From positions 9,101,473-9,165,472 of the forward strand of contig OW203724.1 in the NCBI GenBank assembly GCA_934045075.1: 64,000 bases of DNA, read 5' to 3'. Shown here piece after piece: positions 11,643 to 20,901 of the stretch. The DNA is from Yponomeuta sedellus. Taxonomy: Eukaryota > Arthropoda > Insecta > Lepidoptera > Yponomeutidae. The notes below the pieces were generated by a model. That model had not been told where the DNA came from. It made no database searches and was given only the letters and a program-made list of their open reading frames with translations. Position 1 is the first letter of the stretch. Every line of letters starts with the position of its first letter. A program made the translations under genes and the position numbers.

Positions 11643-11933
11643 ACACTATTTTTATTTTTAATGCACTAACCCGTGCTAAGGAACAAATTTAAAAACCTAT
11701 TTAGAGGCTAAAAATTTCACCCATGCCGGGATTCGAACCCGCAACCTCTGGCTATCCGTACCAGCGCTCTACCAATTGAGCCAATGGGCGACTCACGGCA
11801 TCAGTGAAATTTCGAACCTCTTTACAATATTCTCTGTATTACGTACAGGCAGCGACATCTGACTTAAGCAAATTGCATTACTTAGAGCCCCGACTACCTA
11901 CTTTATTTTTAGCCTCTAAATAGGTTTTTAAAA
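11643..11933 (-). mobile_element. T-SINE insertion with inverted 5' end
   Basis: Flanked by a perfect 12-bp target duplication TTGTGTTAACTT (11631-11642 and 11934-11945). Read on the minus strand it has the body, the tRNA-like segment (A box TGGCTCAATTGG, B box GGTTCGAATCC) and the tail 'gcacgggttagtgcatta' plus A-rich end. Its 5' 29 bp are an inverted copy of the segment ending TTTTTAAA. Target duplication plus A-rich tail indicates LINE-driven (TPRT) insertion. Confidence 0.88.
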
Positions 11934-12069
11934 TTGTGTTAACTTCTTTATCTTTATGGAGTTCTAATCTTATCTTTACATAATACTAGCTGAGCTTGCA
12001 GTTTATCTGTAAGTACGTCCAATGTTTACTGCTTATAATGTAATAAGGCGGCGTGTCGTGTGTGCATGC

Positions 12070-12180
12070 AATGACTAGTGAACGTTGATGAAGCGAGCGT
12101 GATCTATCAGGATCGTGGCCAGTGCAGTCCCTGATCTCTACGTACCCCTCTGGGTAGGTAAATACAGGAGTGAGGCTCTA
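12070..12180 (+). repeat. LINE-F 3' end fragment
   Basis: 'gtgaacgttgatgaagcga', 'tgatctatcaggatcgtggc' and 'acccctctgggtaggtaa' correspond to the last ~100 bp of the LINE-F end at 22500-22590. Confidence 0.6.
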
Positions 12181-13360
12181 CCTCTCCCAAGTAAGCGTTA
12201 AGATTTTGATAAGTCTATAAAATATGAGCTGTGCTTGAATACACTACAAATTTAACTTCTAAAGCTTCTAGCCAAATACATTGCACATTGCCTTTTTGTT
12301 CGATTTGCGGGGGCAGGAACTCAAGACGAGCTCAGTCTATCCAGGCACAGTGTACAGGGAAAGGATCGAGTTATCGTTCTCTAATCACCCATTGTGTGCC
12401 GATAACAATCTGAAAGCCTATGCTATCCTATTGAGCATCGTTCTTCTCTGGAACACTCGGTCCTATCTTACTTTAGCTGCATGGACTATACGGCAATAAC
12501 AATTAGTGTATTGATGTAGCATTGAAACTAGGACCTAAATTTCGTTAATGCACCGCAGTAAAATGGTTCATTGTCGCTTCAAGACACTAATCAAACCTTC
12601 TCAATAGAATGAAAAATTTGTCAAAGTCACGTGGCTCTTCCGTGAATTTTTCATTAAACTGTCGAGAGCACAGTCAGCTTTAAATATATGCACTCTAATC
12701 AATTAAGTTAAGACCGATTTTGCAATGAAAATGTAAGGGTTGGCCTGATGTCAACTGTATTAAATGCACTAACGGAATCGAAGTCCAGGTTGTGCTATTT
12801 TATCATGCTTTTAAAATATACACAGAAGGTCCACGTATGGGTAATACGCATATTTTTTTAAACCTGGTTGTCCAAACCTGTACATCAGCTCATATATGTA
12901 CTGGATAAAAGGCTCTTCCAAGTAGGCGCACGTCTTTTCCATTCTTGGCCATCACTGGCAATCTGCCTCCGTTAGTCAATTTAGCGAGCCAGCCAGCGGT
13001 TATAACCGTAATTTTGACAAATTACATAAATAAGAGTGGCATCCCAAAGACTTAGAGACTTAACAGGCCAATTCTACTCTATGTCTTCTAAAATTGCGAT
13101 ATTGATTTGTTCTCAACATATTAAATGTTTGGAGTGTTGCCGTATTAAAAACACTACAATTACATGTAATAATAATTTAGCGTTGCGATCTATTTATTCT
13201 TCATTGGAGGAAAGCTTTATTATACCGACTTTAAGTTCCCACGCGCTCGTGGCCTAGCGGAACCGAGTGATCGGAATCAATCACTTAAGTTAAGCAAGTT
13301 CAACAGGCGTGGTCAGGTGCGGATGATACAAAACACAACCAAAAATTAAGGAAAAGATCT
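12181..13360. other. No gene recognised
   Basis: Three short frames (60-73 codons) without motifs. The sequence 'cacgcgctcgtggcctagcg' with 'gtgatcggaatcaatcactt' at 13240-13310 resembles the start of a 5S-SINE that ends almost at once ('ggcgtggtcaggtgcggatg'). Confidence 0.35.
13239..13325 (+). repeat. 5S-SINE 5' fragment
   Basis: Starts 'cgcgctcgtggcctagcgga', continues through 'gattggaatcaatcacttaa' into 'gttaagcaag' and 'aggcgtggtcaggtgcggat', the first part of the 5S rRNA-like block. The remaining ~250 bp of the element are missing. Confidence 0.6.
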
Positions 13361-13413
13361 GTTAACAGTAGATTAACAGCTAGTAAATATACGAGAAACC
13401 GAGAGTTTGGATA
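13361..13413. repeat. Half of a 'GTTTCT' MITE
   Basis: 'ctgttaacagtagattaaca' and 'gtaaatatacgagaaaccg' match the right arm of the elements at 22122-22256 and 38288-38422. Only one arm is present. Confidence 0.5.
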
Positions 13414-13858
13414 ATGAAGCATCTCTACGTACGAATTTACTCTACTCTTTGCGCAGAGATCTTTGCCGGATACGCAGTGATTCCGCACCTTGTCGGAATC
13501 CTGACTATTGCGACAGCAGGGATGGGATTTGACAGTTAGACAGTTTGTATGTATGTATAGAATCGTCCAGTACGTAGTCTGGGGCAGTAAGGTTATTCGG
13601 ACGTTCTGTTATTTTCGAATAGAACTCGTAGAGAATGCTCCCTTCTGTGGGAGACGATCTTGCGTACGATAAGAGCTATAATAATAAATGCATCAATCTT
13701 GTCGTGAGTGCGCTTTGTATTTTGAACAAGCAAATTTATACCGTATATAGATTCAAAGAATTACGTTTAGTTAGGTACACCACGATCAAACTGAAAACTA
13801 GGGTAACGCGAGGTTAAACGTAACTTTACCCGACTGCGGCAGAGCCCAAAAGGAGAGT

Positions 13859-14092
13859 TGTATGTATGTATGTATGTATGTATGTATGTATGTATGTATG
13901 TATGTATGTATGTATGTATGTATGTATGTATGTATGTATGTATGTATGTATGTATGTATGTATGTATGTATGTATGTATGTATGTATGTATGTATGTATG
14001 TATGTATGTATGTATGTATGTATGTATGTATGTATGTATGTATGTATGTATGTATGTATGTATGTATGTATGTATGTATGTATGTATGTATG
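13859..14092. repeat. (TGTA)n microsatellite, ~58 units
   Basis: An essentially pure tetranucleotide run of about 232 bp with a single interruption at the right edge ('tgcatata'). It produces spurious open frames on both strands because the period is not a multiple of three. Only a short array of the same motif follows the LINE-F end at 22590, so this tract may derive from such a tail, but no LINE end adjoins it here. Confidence 0.97.
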
Positions 14093-14261
14093 CATATATT
14101 GTTTGTATGTATGGCATGTAGAAAATAATAAATCGCAAACTGTAATAGGATGTTTCAAGCGTTGCGCCTTTAAGGAATAGTACTTTAAAAAAAACCTCTG
14201 ACCTCTCCTGACTCTGTCGTAAGCGCTCAGGATAAATCGTAGAAAGTTCAATAGTTTTTCA

Positions 14262-14340
14262 TACAAATCGGTGAAGATAAGATATGATAAGAATATTCTT
14301 TATTGTACACTGGAAAAACAACAAATACAAAATAATTACG
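14262..14340 (-). repeat. Retroposon 3' tail fragment
   Basis: 'gataagatatgataagaata' then 'ttctttattgtacactgg' is the reverse complement of the 'ccagtgtacaataaagaata' end typical of the retroposon family at 59030-59182. Confidence 0.5.
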
Positions 14341-14766
14341 AATATACATAGTACAATTGGCGGTACCATCAACACCACTTTCGCTGACTTCATTACCACG
14401 TTTACAAAACATAGTACAGGATATGAGCCTGTTAGGGCACCGTACATTTATTATAAAGCAAACAAAAAATAGTGTTTTTATAAATAAATATGAGTGCACC
14501 CTTTACTTAAAATAGGTAGTGCTTTTACGTGTACCTGCCGCTTAATTAAACTGTGGGATAGAGGTAACTTTATTTTTCGATTCTCGCCTTTATTTCAAGA
14601 GCAACAAGGGATGATTCTCTTAAATTAGTACCCAGTTTACAAGATGAAAATATATGCCTCTGTGACACTAAAAAACTTTTTCGTTTCACTGCGCAGCGCA
14701 GGTGAGTTCATTAAATTTGCGGAATAGTTATTAATATTTTATAAAGACTGTCATAAGCTAGCGCAG

Positions 14767-15023
14767 AACGGTGGTAGCGGAGCGGTGTAGAACGCCGGCT
14801 TCTCAATCGGGAGGTCGTGGGTTCGAACCCTGGCGTGTACCAATGACTTTGCTTTCTAAGTTATGTACATTTGTGAAATTATAGTAGCAATACTACTCGC
14901 TGACGGTGAAGGAAAACATCGTAAGGAAACCCTAGTGTCTGAGGTGTTAGCGTACCTCAGCGCTTGCTACGTACAATGGCCCAACTATGAGGCTAAGTGC
15001 GGAAATCTCAGGTCTAACTAACT
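14767..15023 (+). mobile_element. D-SINE (tRNA-headed), full length
   Basis: Starts with a tRNA-like head (A-box region 'tggtagcggagcggtgta', B box GGTTCGAACCC), continues with the lepidopteran core 'cggtgaaggaaaacatcg' / 'aaggaaaccctagtgtctg', and ends 'ggaaatctcaggtctaact'. Flanked by a 9-bp duplication CTAGCGCAG (14758-14766, 15024-15032). Transcription would be by RNA polymerase III from the internal boxes. Other copies are at 30021, 57734, 60541 and 63427. Confidence 0.85.
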
Positions 15024-15077
15024 CTAGCGCAGTCATGATGGTGGTTACGGCCACGATAAGTTTTATTTTTACGTAGC

Positions 15078-15375
15078 CAATAATATTATGCCCCACTGCA
15101 GGGCACGGACCTTCTCTTAGACAGAGAGTATGGGCTTAATTACCCCGAGTGCTCACAGCGGATTCGGAATTTCTAGCGCTGAGGTATGTGAACATCTGAG
15201 ACACTAAGGTTTCCTCACGGTGTTTTCCTTCACGGTTAGCGAGTCGTATTCATCACTTCATATTATATGTAATAATCTTATATTATACAAAGTCATTGGT
15301 ACATAACGGTTCACGTGGCCACGACCTTTCGTTTCTGAGGCCCGCCTCCTGCTGCTCAGCGACCACAGTTCATAC
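15078..15375 (-). mobile_element. D-SINE relative with longer tail, reverse
   Basis: Reverse-strand core 'ggtttcctcacggtgttttc' and 'gtcattggtaca' match the D-SINE. The distal part ('ttctagcgctgaggtatgtg', 'cactgcagggcacggacctt') gives it a different, longer 3' end of the 'ccctgcagtgggg' type common in moth SINEs. The tRNA head at 15320-15375 is eroded. Probably an older subfamily. Confidence 0.6.
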
Positions 15376-15602
15376 GTAAATATATAAACCATCTGGCTGT
15401 TATTTGTATGGGCTGCGACGACGGCCCATACTATATGTATGGGTCTTGGTCGCAGCTTTATAGAATTCGTGAATGGTAACAAGCAGGCCACGCTATTAAA
15501 AATTAATCGCTTGACATCGAAGACAGTTACACTTAATGCGTGGAATAATGGAATAATAATGAAAAATCTTCAAAACGCAATAAGATGGAGAACATAGAAC
15601 AT

Positions 15603-15660
15603 ATACACTCACACAGACACACACACACACACACACACTCACAAACACACATATATACAC
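15603..15660. repeat. (CA)n microsatellite
   Basis: Interrupted CA dinucleotide tract, centred on 'acacacacacacacacacac'. Confidence 0.9.
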
Positions 15661-15778
15661 TCGCTATCACAAATCTTAGTTTAGGTGAATTGTAATTTTT
15701 TTTCTGGGAGAGGGCACTGATTTTGTAACACAGGTATTTTACCTTGCTCAGATAGAGACTACAATATAATCAATAACA

Positions 15779-15967
15779 TCTATAATACAAAATTAAATCG
15801 TTGAATGTGTTGGTAAGCGCAAATCTCGAGAGCGGCTGAACCGATTTCTCTAATTCTTTTTTAGAATATTCCTTGAAGTACGTACAAGGATGGTTCTTAC
15901 GGAGAGAAAAATAAAAAAAATTAAAGAATCGACTTTTAGGCGGTACGAAGTTCGTTGGGTCAGCTAG
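15779..15967 (+). mobile_element. Helitron-like element, second copy
   Basis: TC at 15779 after an A, and terminal GGTCAGCTAG before a T at 15967, with the same internal order as 5365-5517 ('tcgttgaatgtgttggtaag', 'gagcggctgaaccgattt', 'ggcggtacgaagttcg'). It keeps a middle block ('ccttgaagtacgtacaagga') deleted from the 5.4-kb copy. Confidence 0.75.
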
Positions 15968-15990
15968 TTATTAATAATTTTACTTACGTG

Positions 15991-16178
15991 CATACATACA
16001 ATCATACATACATACATAAATACATACATACATACATACATACATACATACATACATACATACATACATACATACATACATACATACATACATACATACA
16101 TACATACATACATACATACATACATACATACATACATACATACATACATACATACATACATACATACATACATACATA
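15991..16178. repeat. (CATA)n microsatellite, ~47 units
   Basis: Same motif as 13859-14092 read on the other strand, with two early interruptions. It starts about 24 bp after the Helitron end at 15967. Confidence 0.95.
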
Positions 16179-16850
16179 AACTCACTCCGAAAATGTTTTT
16201 TTTGGTCCATATTCCAGAAATAACCGTAAAATTGACCGTTCCAATAATCTGATCTGAAGTGGCCGAGACCAAATTGAACGCGCCAAATGCAATATCTCTC
16301 TTCATTCGAAACTAAATCTTCTTTCTTTTAAATAAATAAACCATATTAAACTCAAAATTCTAATGTACAAAGGAACAATTATCCAACTGAACTTGCTAGG
16401 GTCTTACTTTGAGACGAGTGTTATAAATAAATAATGCCCTGTGCTCCGTGGGCCAAAAGGTCGACCCGCCGCCCGGCCCCGTACTTCCATACACGACGAA
16501 ATAAACACGCTGGGACCCTTTACTGTTCTACACATAAGAGCCAAAATCGATTAGATTGCTCACGTTTATTTGCGTCTTTATGCATTGACCGAATTACCAT
16601 TTCCTTTATTTAGGGCAGGATCTAACTCACATTTCTTTGTCAGACCTCTATGTGAATAAAATATGCACGATCGCTCAGCGTGGATCGTGTATCTCGATTC
16701 CTTACTGTTTATACTATGACTAAGCAAGTACATAGCCCGGTACACCTTTTTAACATTTTTTAATTGACCTAAGCCCCGGGAGATTCTATCCGAGAGATTT
16801 ACTTCAGTTAAATATAGTTTATCGCGTTTTGTTATACGATCGATATCGAT
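16179..16850. other. No gene recognised
   Basis: Non-coding. The frame at 16578-16937 (minus) and the 170-codon frame at 16829 (plus) both run into the 5S-SINE and are read-through artefacts. Confidence 0.4.
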
Positions 16851-17170
16851 ATCAACCCTTGTATAGCCCCACTGCTGGGGCAAGGGTCTCTCCTTGCATC
16901 GCAGGAAGGTTAGGCCATAGTCCCCCACGGGGGCCAAGTCCGGGTTGGCGGAGGATTGTAAGCCAGTGGCGGGCCTTACTGTCAGAAGTTATCAAGCCGC
17001 CCATAAGGCCTCTGACATGGCTTAACGCAGCCGGCACCAACGAATTAACGTGCCTTGCAAAGCACGGAAGCGCTCGGAAAAATGCCAGTAGCGGTAGTTA
17101 CGGGAAGGTCACCCATCCTGCACCTGACCGCACCTATTGTTGCTTAACTCATGTGAGCCAGGAGCGTTTC
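16851..17170 (-). mobile_element. 5S-SINE, near full length, reverse
   Basis: Begins (as 3' end) 'atcaacccttgtatagcccc', contains 'cactgctggggcaagggtct' and 'gttatcaagccgcccataag', and reaches the 5S rRNA-like block ('ggtcacccatcctgcacctg', 'gttgcttaact'). 'GGGTGACC' and 'GTTAAGCAAC' (complement) are the box C and box A regions of 5S genes. Here the last part is altered ('catgtgagcca'). Confidence 0.8.
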
Positions 17171-17428
17171 TTAAACGAATTATGCGGGAAATCGCAAGTT
17201 ATTGAATTAGAATACATGGTTTGCTCTCTACGTCATAATTTATTGATGAGTTTTAAAAAGGATATGATAATTGCGCGAAACGAATACGAAACAAAAACCA
17301 AAAAACATCAATACATAAGTTTTTATAAACACAACATCTAATTGACTTAGTTTAAGAAGAGCGTAGCATTTTGGAGATAAATCGTAATAATGTTTTGCTG
17401 TTTATGCTTATGCTATGCCTCTGATGCA

Positions 17429-17473
17429 GCAAGAGACCCGTGGCCCAGCAGTGGGGACATACAAGGGTTGATG
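17429..17473 (+). repeat. 5S-SINE 3' end fragment
   Basis: 'agagacccgtggcccagcag', 'tggggacatacaagggttga' only. Confidence 0.75.
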
Positions 17474-17548
17474 CCTTCGTTTACCTCTCCGAGGGTGTGA
17501 CGTATATCATGTTATTGAATCTGCTTGCTGCCCAGTTCTATATAATAA

Positions 17549-17731
17549 CTAGCTGACCCAGCGAACTTCATACCGCCTAACAATCGATCTTTATTTTTTT
17601 TTATTGTTCACTCCGTAAGAACCATCCTCGTACTTCAAGGAATATTCTAAAAAGAGAATTAGCGAAATCGGTTCAGCCGCTCTCGAGATTTGCACTTAGG
17701 TACCAACACATTCAGCGATTCATTTTTATAT
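17549..17731 (-). mobile_element. Helitron-like element, reverse
   Basis: CTAGCTGACCCAGCGAACTT at the left (its 3' end) and 'attcagcgattcatttttat' at the right. Internal order is the same as 5365-5517 with 'ccgtaagaaccatcctcgta' retained. The 5' TC is lost. Confidence 0.75.
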
Positions 17732-17735
17732 AACA

Positions 17736-17932
17736 TAACAATTAACATTTTACGTACTGGCACATACATTGCTTCTGGCCCCACACTAGGATACCCTGTG
17801 TCGTGGGAACCAGAAACAGCGACATCACAAACATGTAAACATCTAAGATCTGGACTTTTGTTTTGTTTCCAGCCGGGATTCAAACCCGGGACCTCTTGCA
17901 TGGTAGGCAGACGCGCTACCGCCACAGGTCGT
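17736..17932 (-). mobile_element. Gly-SINE, reverse
   Basis: The tail 'ggcacatacattgcttctgg' and 'aggataccctgtgtcgtggg' leads to a tRNA-like head on the minus strand (B box GGTTTGAATCC, 'gcctaccatgcaagaggtcc'). The anticodon-loop position in the family consensus reads CTACCAT (ACC, glycine-like, U33 kept). Copies: 18932, 19921, 32494, 56417. Confidence 0.8.
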
Positions 17933-17962
17933 CTTATATTTAGACGATAATTTCCAAAAATA

Positions 17963-18110
17963 CAATCACTAGTCTTGGTCCCAAATTAGGATACCATGTG
18001 CTGTGGTAACCAGGCAAGGACATCACAAACGCACATAAATGTACGACGGCTCCCAGTGGGAATCGAACCCACGACCTCTAGCAAGGCAATCGGACGTGAT
18101 ACAGCGTTTT
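17963..18110 (-). mobile_element. Gly-SINE tail joined to a different tRNA-like head
   Basis: The left half ('ttggtcccaaattaggatac', 'ggacatcacaaacgcacata') is a diverged Gly-SINE tail. The head on the minus strand ('gaggtcgtgggttcgattcc', preceded by 'cgattgccttgcta') is not the Gly head. It is an old subfamily or a head-exchange chimera. Confidence 0.55.
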
Positions 18111-18567
18111 GACGTTATCTTTACTATGGTCGGCTAGGTAATAGAGCGGGTACCTTGTAAAAGTAAAAAAAGATAAAATATAGAGTAATGTTGCTTAAAT
18201 ACCCGATGGTTTACAGTTCAAATATTTGTTTTGAATGAATAATTATGAAACTAACCGAAACTACAGAGGAAAAGCCGGAATTTTTTTTTTGCCTGAGCTT
18301 ATTTGGTGTTTTTTAATAAAAATATTGGCCTTTTTTGCATCTACTTAATGAGATGATTTATACAGCGTCCAGTGGTATCTTCACTCACCCTAGATGGGTG
18401 AAGGGACCACTCCGACGCTGTAGTGCCTGGGTCATGGTTTTATAGATGGTGTAGGCTTGCCCAGCACCTATACCATCCTGACAGCTTAGTCGGCCTAGCC
18501 CACAGGAAAGACTAGTCAATACGTGCGGAGCCAACCAAGCCGCGGGTTTCCTCACGATGTCACGATG
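18111..18567. other. Mostly unassigned; old SINE remnant
   Basis: No gene. 'gggtttcctcacgatg' at 18543-18558 is a piece of the lepidopteran SINE core, directly abutting the T-SINE. Confidence 0.4.
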
Positions 18568-18806
18568 GTGTTTTTTAAAACACCTATTTAAAAGGCTAAA
18601 AATTCTACCCATGCCGGGACTCGAACCCCCAACCTCTGGCTAACGGTGCCAGCGCTCTCCCAACTGAGCTAATGAGTGACTTACCGGCATCAGTGAAATT
18701 TCGAACCTCTTTACAATACTCTCTGTATTACGTACAGCCAGCAATAAAGAGGTTTTTTAAAATTGTCCTTAGCACGGGTTAGTGCATTAAAAAAAAGAAT
18801 ATAATC
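18568..18806. mobile_element. T-SINE with inverted body
   Basis: The body and tRNA-like segment lie reversed (18570-18750, starting at 'ttttttaaaacacctattta'). The 3' tail 'ttgtccttagcacgggttag' plus A-rich end follows in forward orientation to 18806. This is a 5'-inversion structure. The inverted part starts at the family's fixed TTTTTAAA point. Confidence 0.8.
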
Positions 18807-18931
18807 TTATTTCGTGTGTTAATTTAATTCCGGAAATACTTAGGTACTTGATTTTTTGTCGGACGAGTCCGACATTTATTTATTGTAGCTACTGACAGAA
18901 ATCATTTTATATCTCATTGACTCGCGATGCT

Positions 18932-19133
18932 TGACGACCTCTGTGGCGCAGCGGTAGCGCATCTGCCTACCATGCGAGAGCTCCCGGGTTCAATCCCCGG
19001 CCGAGGACAAAAAGAACCACCAGGTCTTCGATGTTTACATGTTTGTGATGTTGTTTCTGATACCTACTACACAGGGTATCCTAGTGAGGGGCCAGAATCA
19101 ATGTATGTGCCACTATGTAAATGTTATGTTATG
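18932..19133 (+). mobile_element. Gly-SINE, full length
   Basis: 'gacctctgtggcgcagcggt', 'gcgcatctgcctaccatgcg', B box GGTTCAATCC, followed by 'cttcgatgtttacatgtttg', 'cagggtatcctagtgagggg' and tail 'aatgttatgttatg'. The head folds like tRNA-Gly, but the acceptor 3' strand is not complementary, so it is not a working tRNA gene. Confidence 0.82.
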
Positions 19134-19188
19134 CTCATACATAGTTAAATATAAATATTCGTAGTCACGAATATTTATTGACTTGACT

Positions 19189-19262
19189 GGCACGGATAGC
19201 CAGAGGTTGCGGGTTCGAATCCCGGCATGGGTGAAATTTTTAGCCTCTAAATAGGTGTTTAA
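19189..19262 (+). mobile_element. T-SINE, short 5'-truncated copy ending at TTTAAA
   Basis: A 74-bp insertion, from the tRNA anticodon stem ('ggcacggatagccagaggtt') to 'cctctaaataggtgtttaa', within a perfect 12-bp duplication ATTGACTTGACT (19177-19188, 19263-19274). It lacks the 'gcacgggttagtgcatta' tail, so its 3' end is the internal TTTTTAAA site. Confidence 0.85.
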
Positions 19263-19274
19263 ATTGACTTGACT

Positions 19275-19918
19275 TAGTTAATATAAATAATTGTTTTCTG
19301 ATGAAATTATTATTATTTGCTTATTTTTGTTGCTGATGAAATATTTATTCTACGTCTCGTTTAATTAATTCTCCAAACTACTTTGATAATTTTTTAATTA
19401 CCGGCTCTCGCGTGCGCACACACATTAGCTGTGCTTGTTAAAACATGTGACTGTAAAATACTAGAGAACCATAACACAGAGTAAAAACCGCTACAGAAGT
19501 GTAGCCTTTACAGACAATTTGCTGTAAACTCAGACACTCAGGCCCTATAATTTAAGTATAAATGAACATACGTAGCGCGAGATACTTTAATTCATTGGTC
19601 TGAATTTGCCTATCAGATTATAAGCACTCGGCTTCTACTATACGTGCATTAGATCACAAATCATTAATAAAAAATATTGATGCAAAAACAAAACAATTTC
19701 AAATCACAATCTAACTGAAAATTTACGTTTTCAGGGTACGTGTTCTATTTATTCAAGTTTTTTATTTTTTTTCTATCGTAAATTATATTATGTGCTTAAA
19801 TCGATTCAAAAGTGTATATCGTTATTAGAATTCAAGTTCCTCCTGAGCGAAACAGGGTACTTAAACGGGCTGTTGTGTAACTTTTTGTTTGATGACGACC
19901 GATCTGATGATGACGATT
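19275..19918. other. No feature recognised
   Basis: AT-rich, no frame above 60 codons, no visible repeat. Confidence 0.35.
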
Positions 19919-19920
19919 AT

Positions 19921-20110
19921 TGACGACTTCTGTGCGCATCTGCCTGCCATGCAAGAGGTTCCGAGCTGTAACCCCGGCTGGGGACAAAAAAACTCCAGGT
20001 CTTGGATGTATACATGTTTGTTATGTCGTTGTTTCTGGTTCCCACGACACAGGGTATCCTAGTGTGGGACCAGAAGCAATGTATGTGCCTGTATGTACAT
20101 GTTATTATTA
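19921..20110 (+). mobile_element. Gly-SINE with deleted A-box
   Basis: The head is missing the bases between 'cttctgtg' and 'cgcatctgcctgccatgcaa', removing most of the A box. The tail ('cagggtatcctagtgtggga', 'caatgtatgtgcctgtatgt') is intact. It would not be transcribed from its own promoter. Confidence 0.75.
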
Positions 20111-20713
20111 TATTTTATTGTTATTATCTCTTTGTCATCGATTCTCTAGCCTGACTCGGGATAGACTGAGCCTGGACGATTCCTTTTAATCCATTCACAA
20201 TGTCAGACGTTTGAGCCGGCCAGCTAATAAAGAGCTATGGTTACAGTACGCAGAAATGCAAGAAGATTTTGATACATCAATATAATTTGCTATATGTGTT
20301 AAGGTCAGTGGTTTTACACTGTACACTGCTAGGATAGTCAGTTCTTCTGTATATTACATGTAGATGTGATAATATTTCAGAAAGCACCGCCCTTTTCAAA
20401 GTACCATTAAAGCGTGTTTATAACGATAAGCGACATTTTTATAACACATTACCCTGACTTTCGTTTGACTCGGTATTTTATGGAGTGTGTTTAATACCTT
20501 ACTTACCTATTATTTGTTTCATTACGTGTTTTAATTTTAGTATCTAATTGCAATCAGCCCGAGCCTTACCAGAGACTATAAACTTGTGATGTTGTGTTTT
20601 CTTTGACTGCCTAAAAATTGTGGCAACAACTTAGATAAGTCAGTTTTCGAATCAAAAAATTCGTCGTAGAATAACATTTTTTATTGTTTACCAGTAAATA
20701 TAATTTATCTATT

Positions 20714-20759
20714 TATCTGTGAGTCTCAAGTACGCAAACATACTTGAGACTCACAGATA
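20714..20759. repeat. Perfect 19-bp inverted repeat, 8-base loop
   Basis: TATCTGTGAGTCTCAAGTA (20714-20732) and its exact complement (20741-20759) around 'cgcaaaca'. Confidence 0.9.
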
Positions 20760-20787
20760 CCTAAATAAATAGTACATTTAAATATTA

Positions 20788-20901
20788 ACGGTCTTATTTA
20801 CAAAAACACGATTCTTTTAAAACTTACTTTTATTAATCTGTGACTACTTAAACTGCCTCTGAGGTGTGTTTAAGGAATCGTGCTTTAGTAAATAAGACCG
20901 T
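20788..20901. mobile_element. 114-bp terminal-inverted-repeat element (MITE)
   Basis: Left end ACGGTCTTATTTACAAAAAC and inverted right end ACGGTCTTATTTACTAAAGC continue to 'cacgattc', giving ~27-bp arms with three mismatches. Too small to encode anything. No convincing target duplication, so the superfamily is open. Confidence 0.65.

Noticed and set aside
13767..14266. Open frames of 87-146 codons encoding Tyr-Val-Cys-Met or Ile-His-Thr-Tyr repeats on both strands
   Set aside because: They are the (TGTA)n microsatellite read in every frame; no start context, no non-repetitive domain.
15955..16305. Open frames of 74-113 codons across the (CATA)n tract
   Set aside because: Same artefact as above; flanks are non-coding.
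16829..17341. 170-codon plus-strand frame
   Set aside because: Its first half is the reverse strand of a 5S-SINE; related short frames recur wherever that SINE occurs (22691, 41358, 61048), so it is not a gene.
18940..19015. tRNA-Gly gene
   Set aside because: The acceptor stem does not close and it is followed by the Gly-SINE tail.
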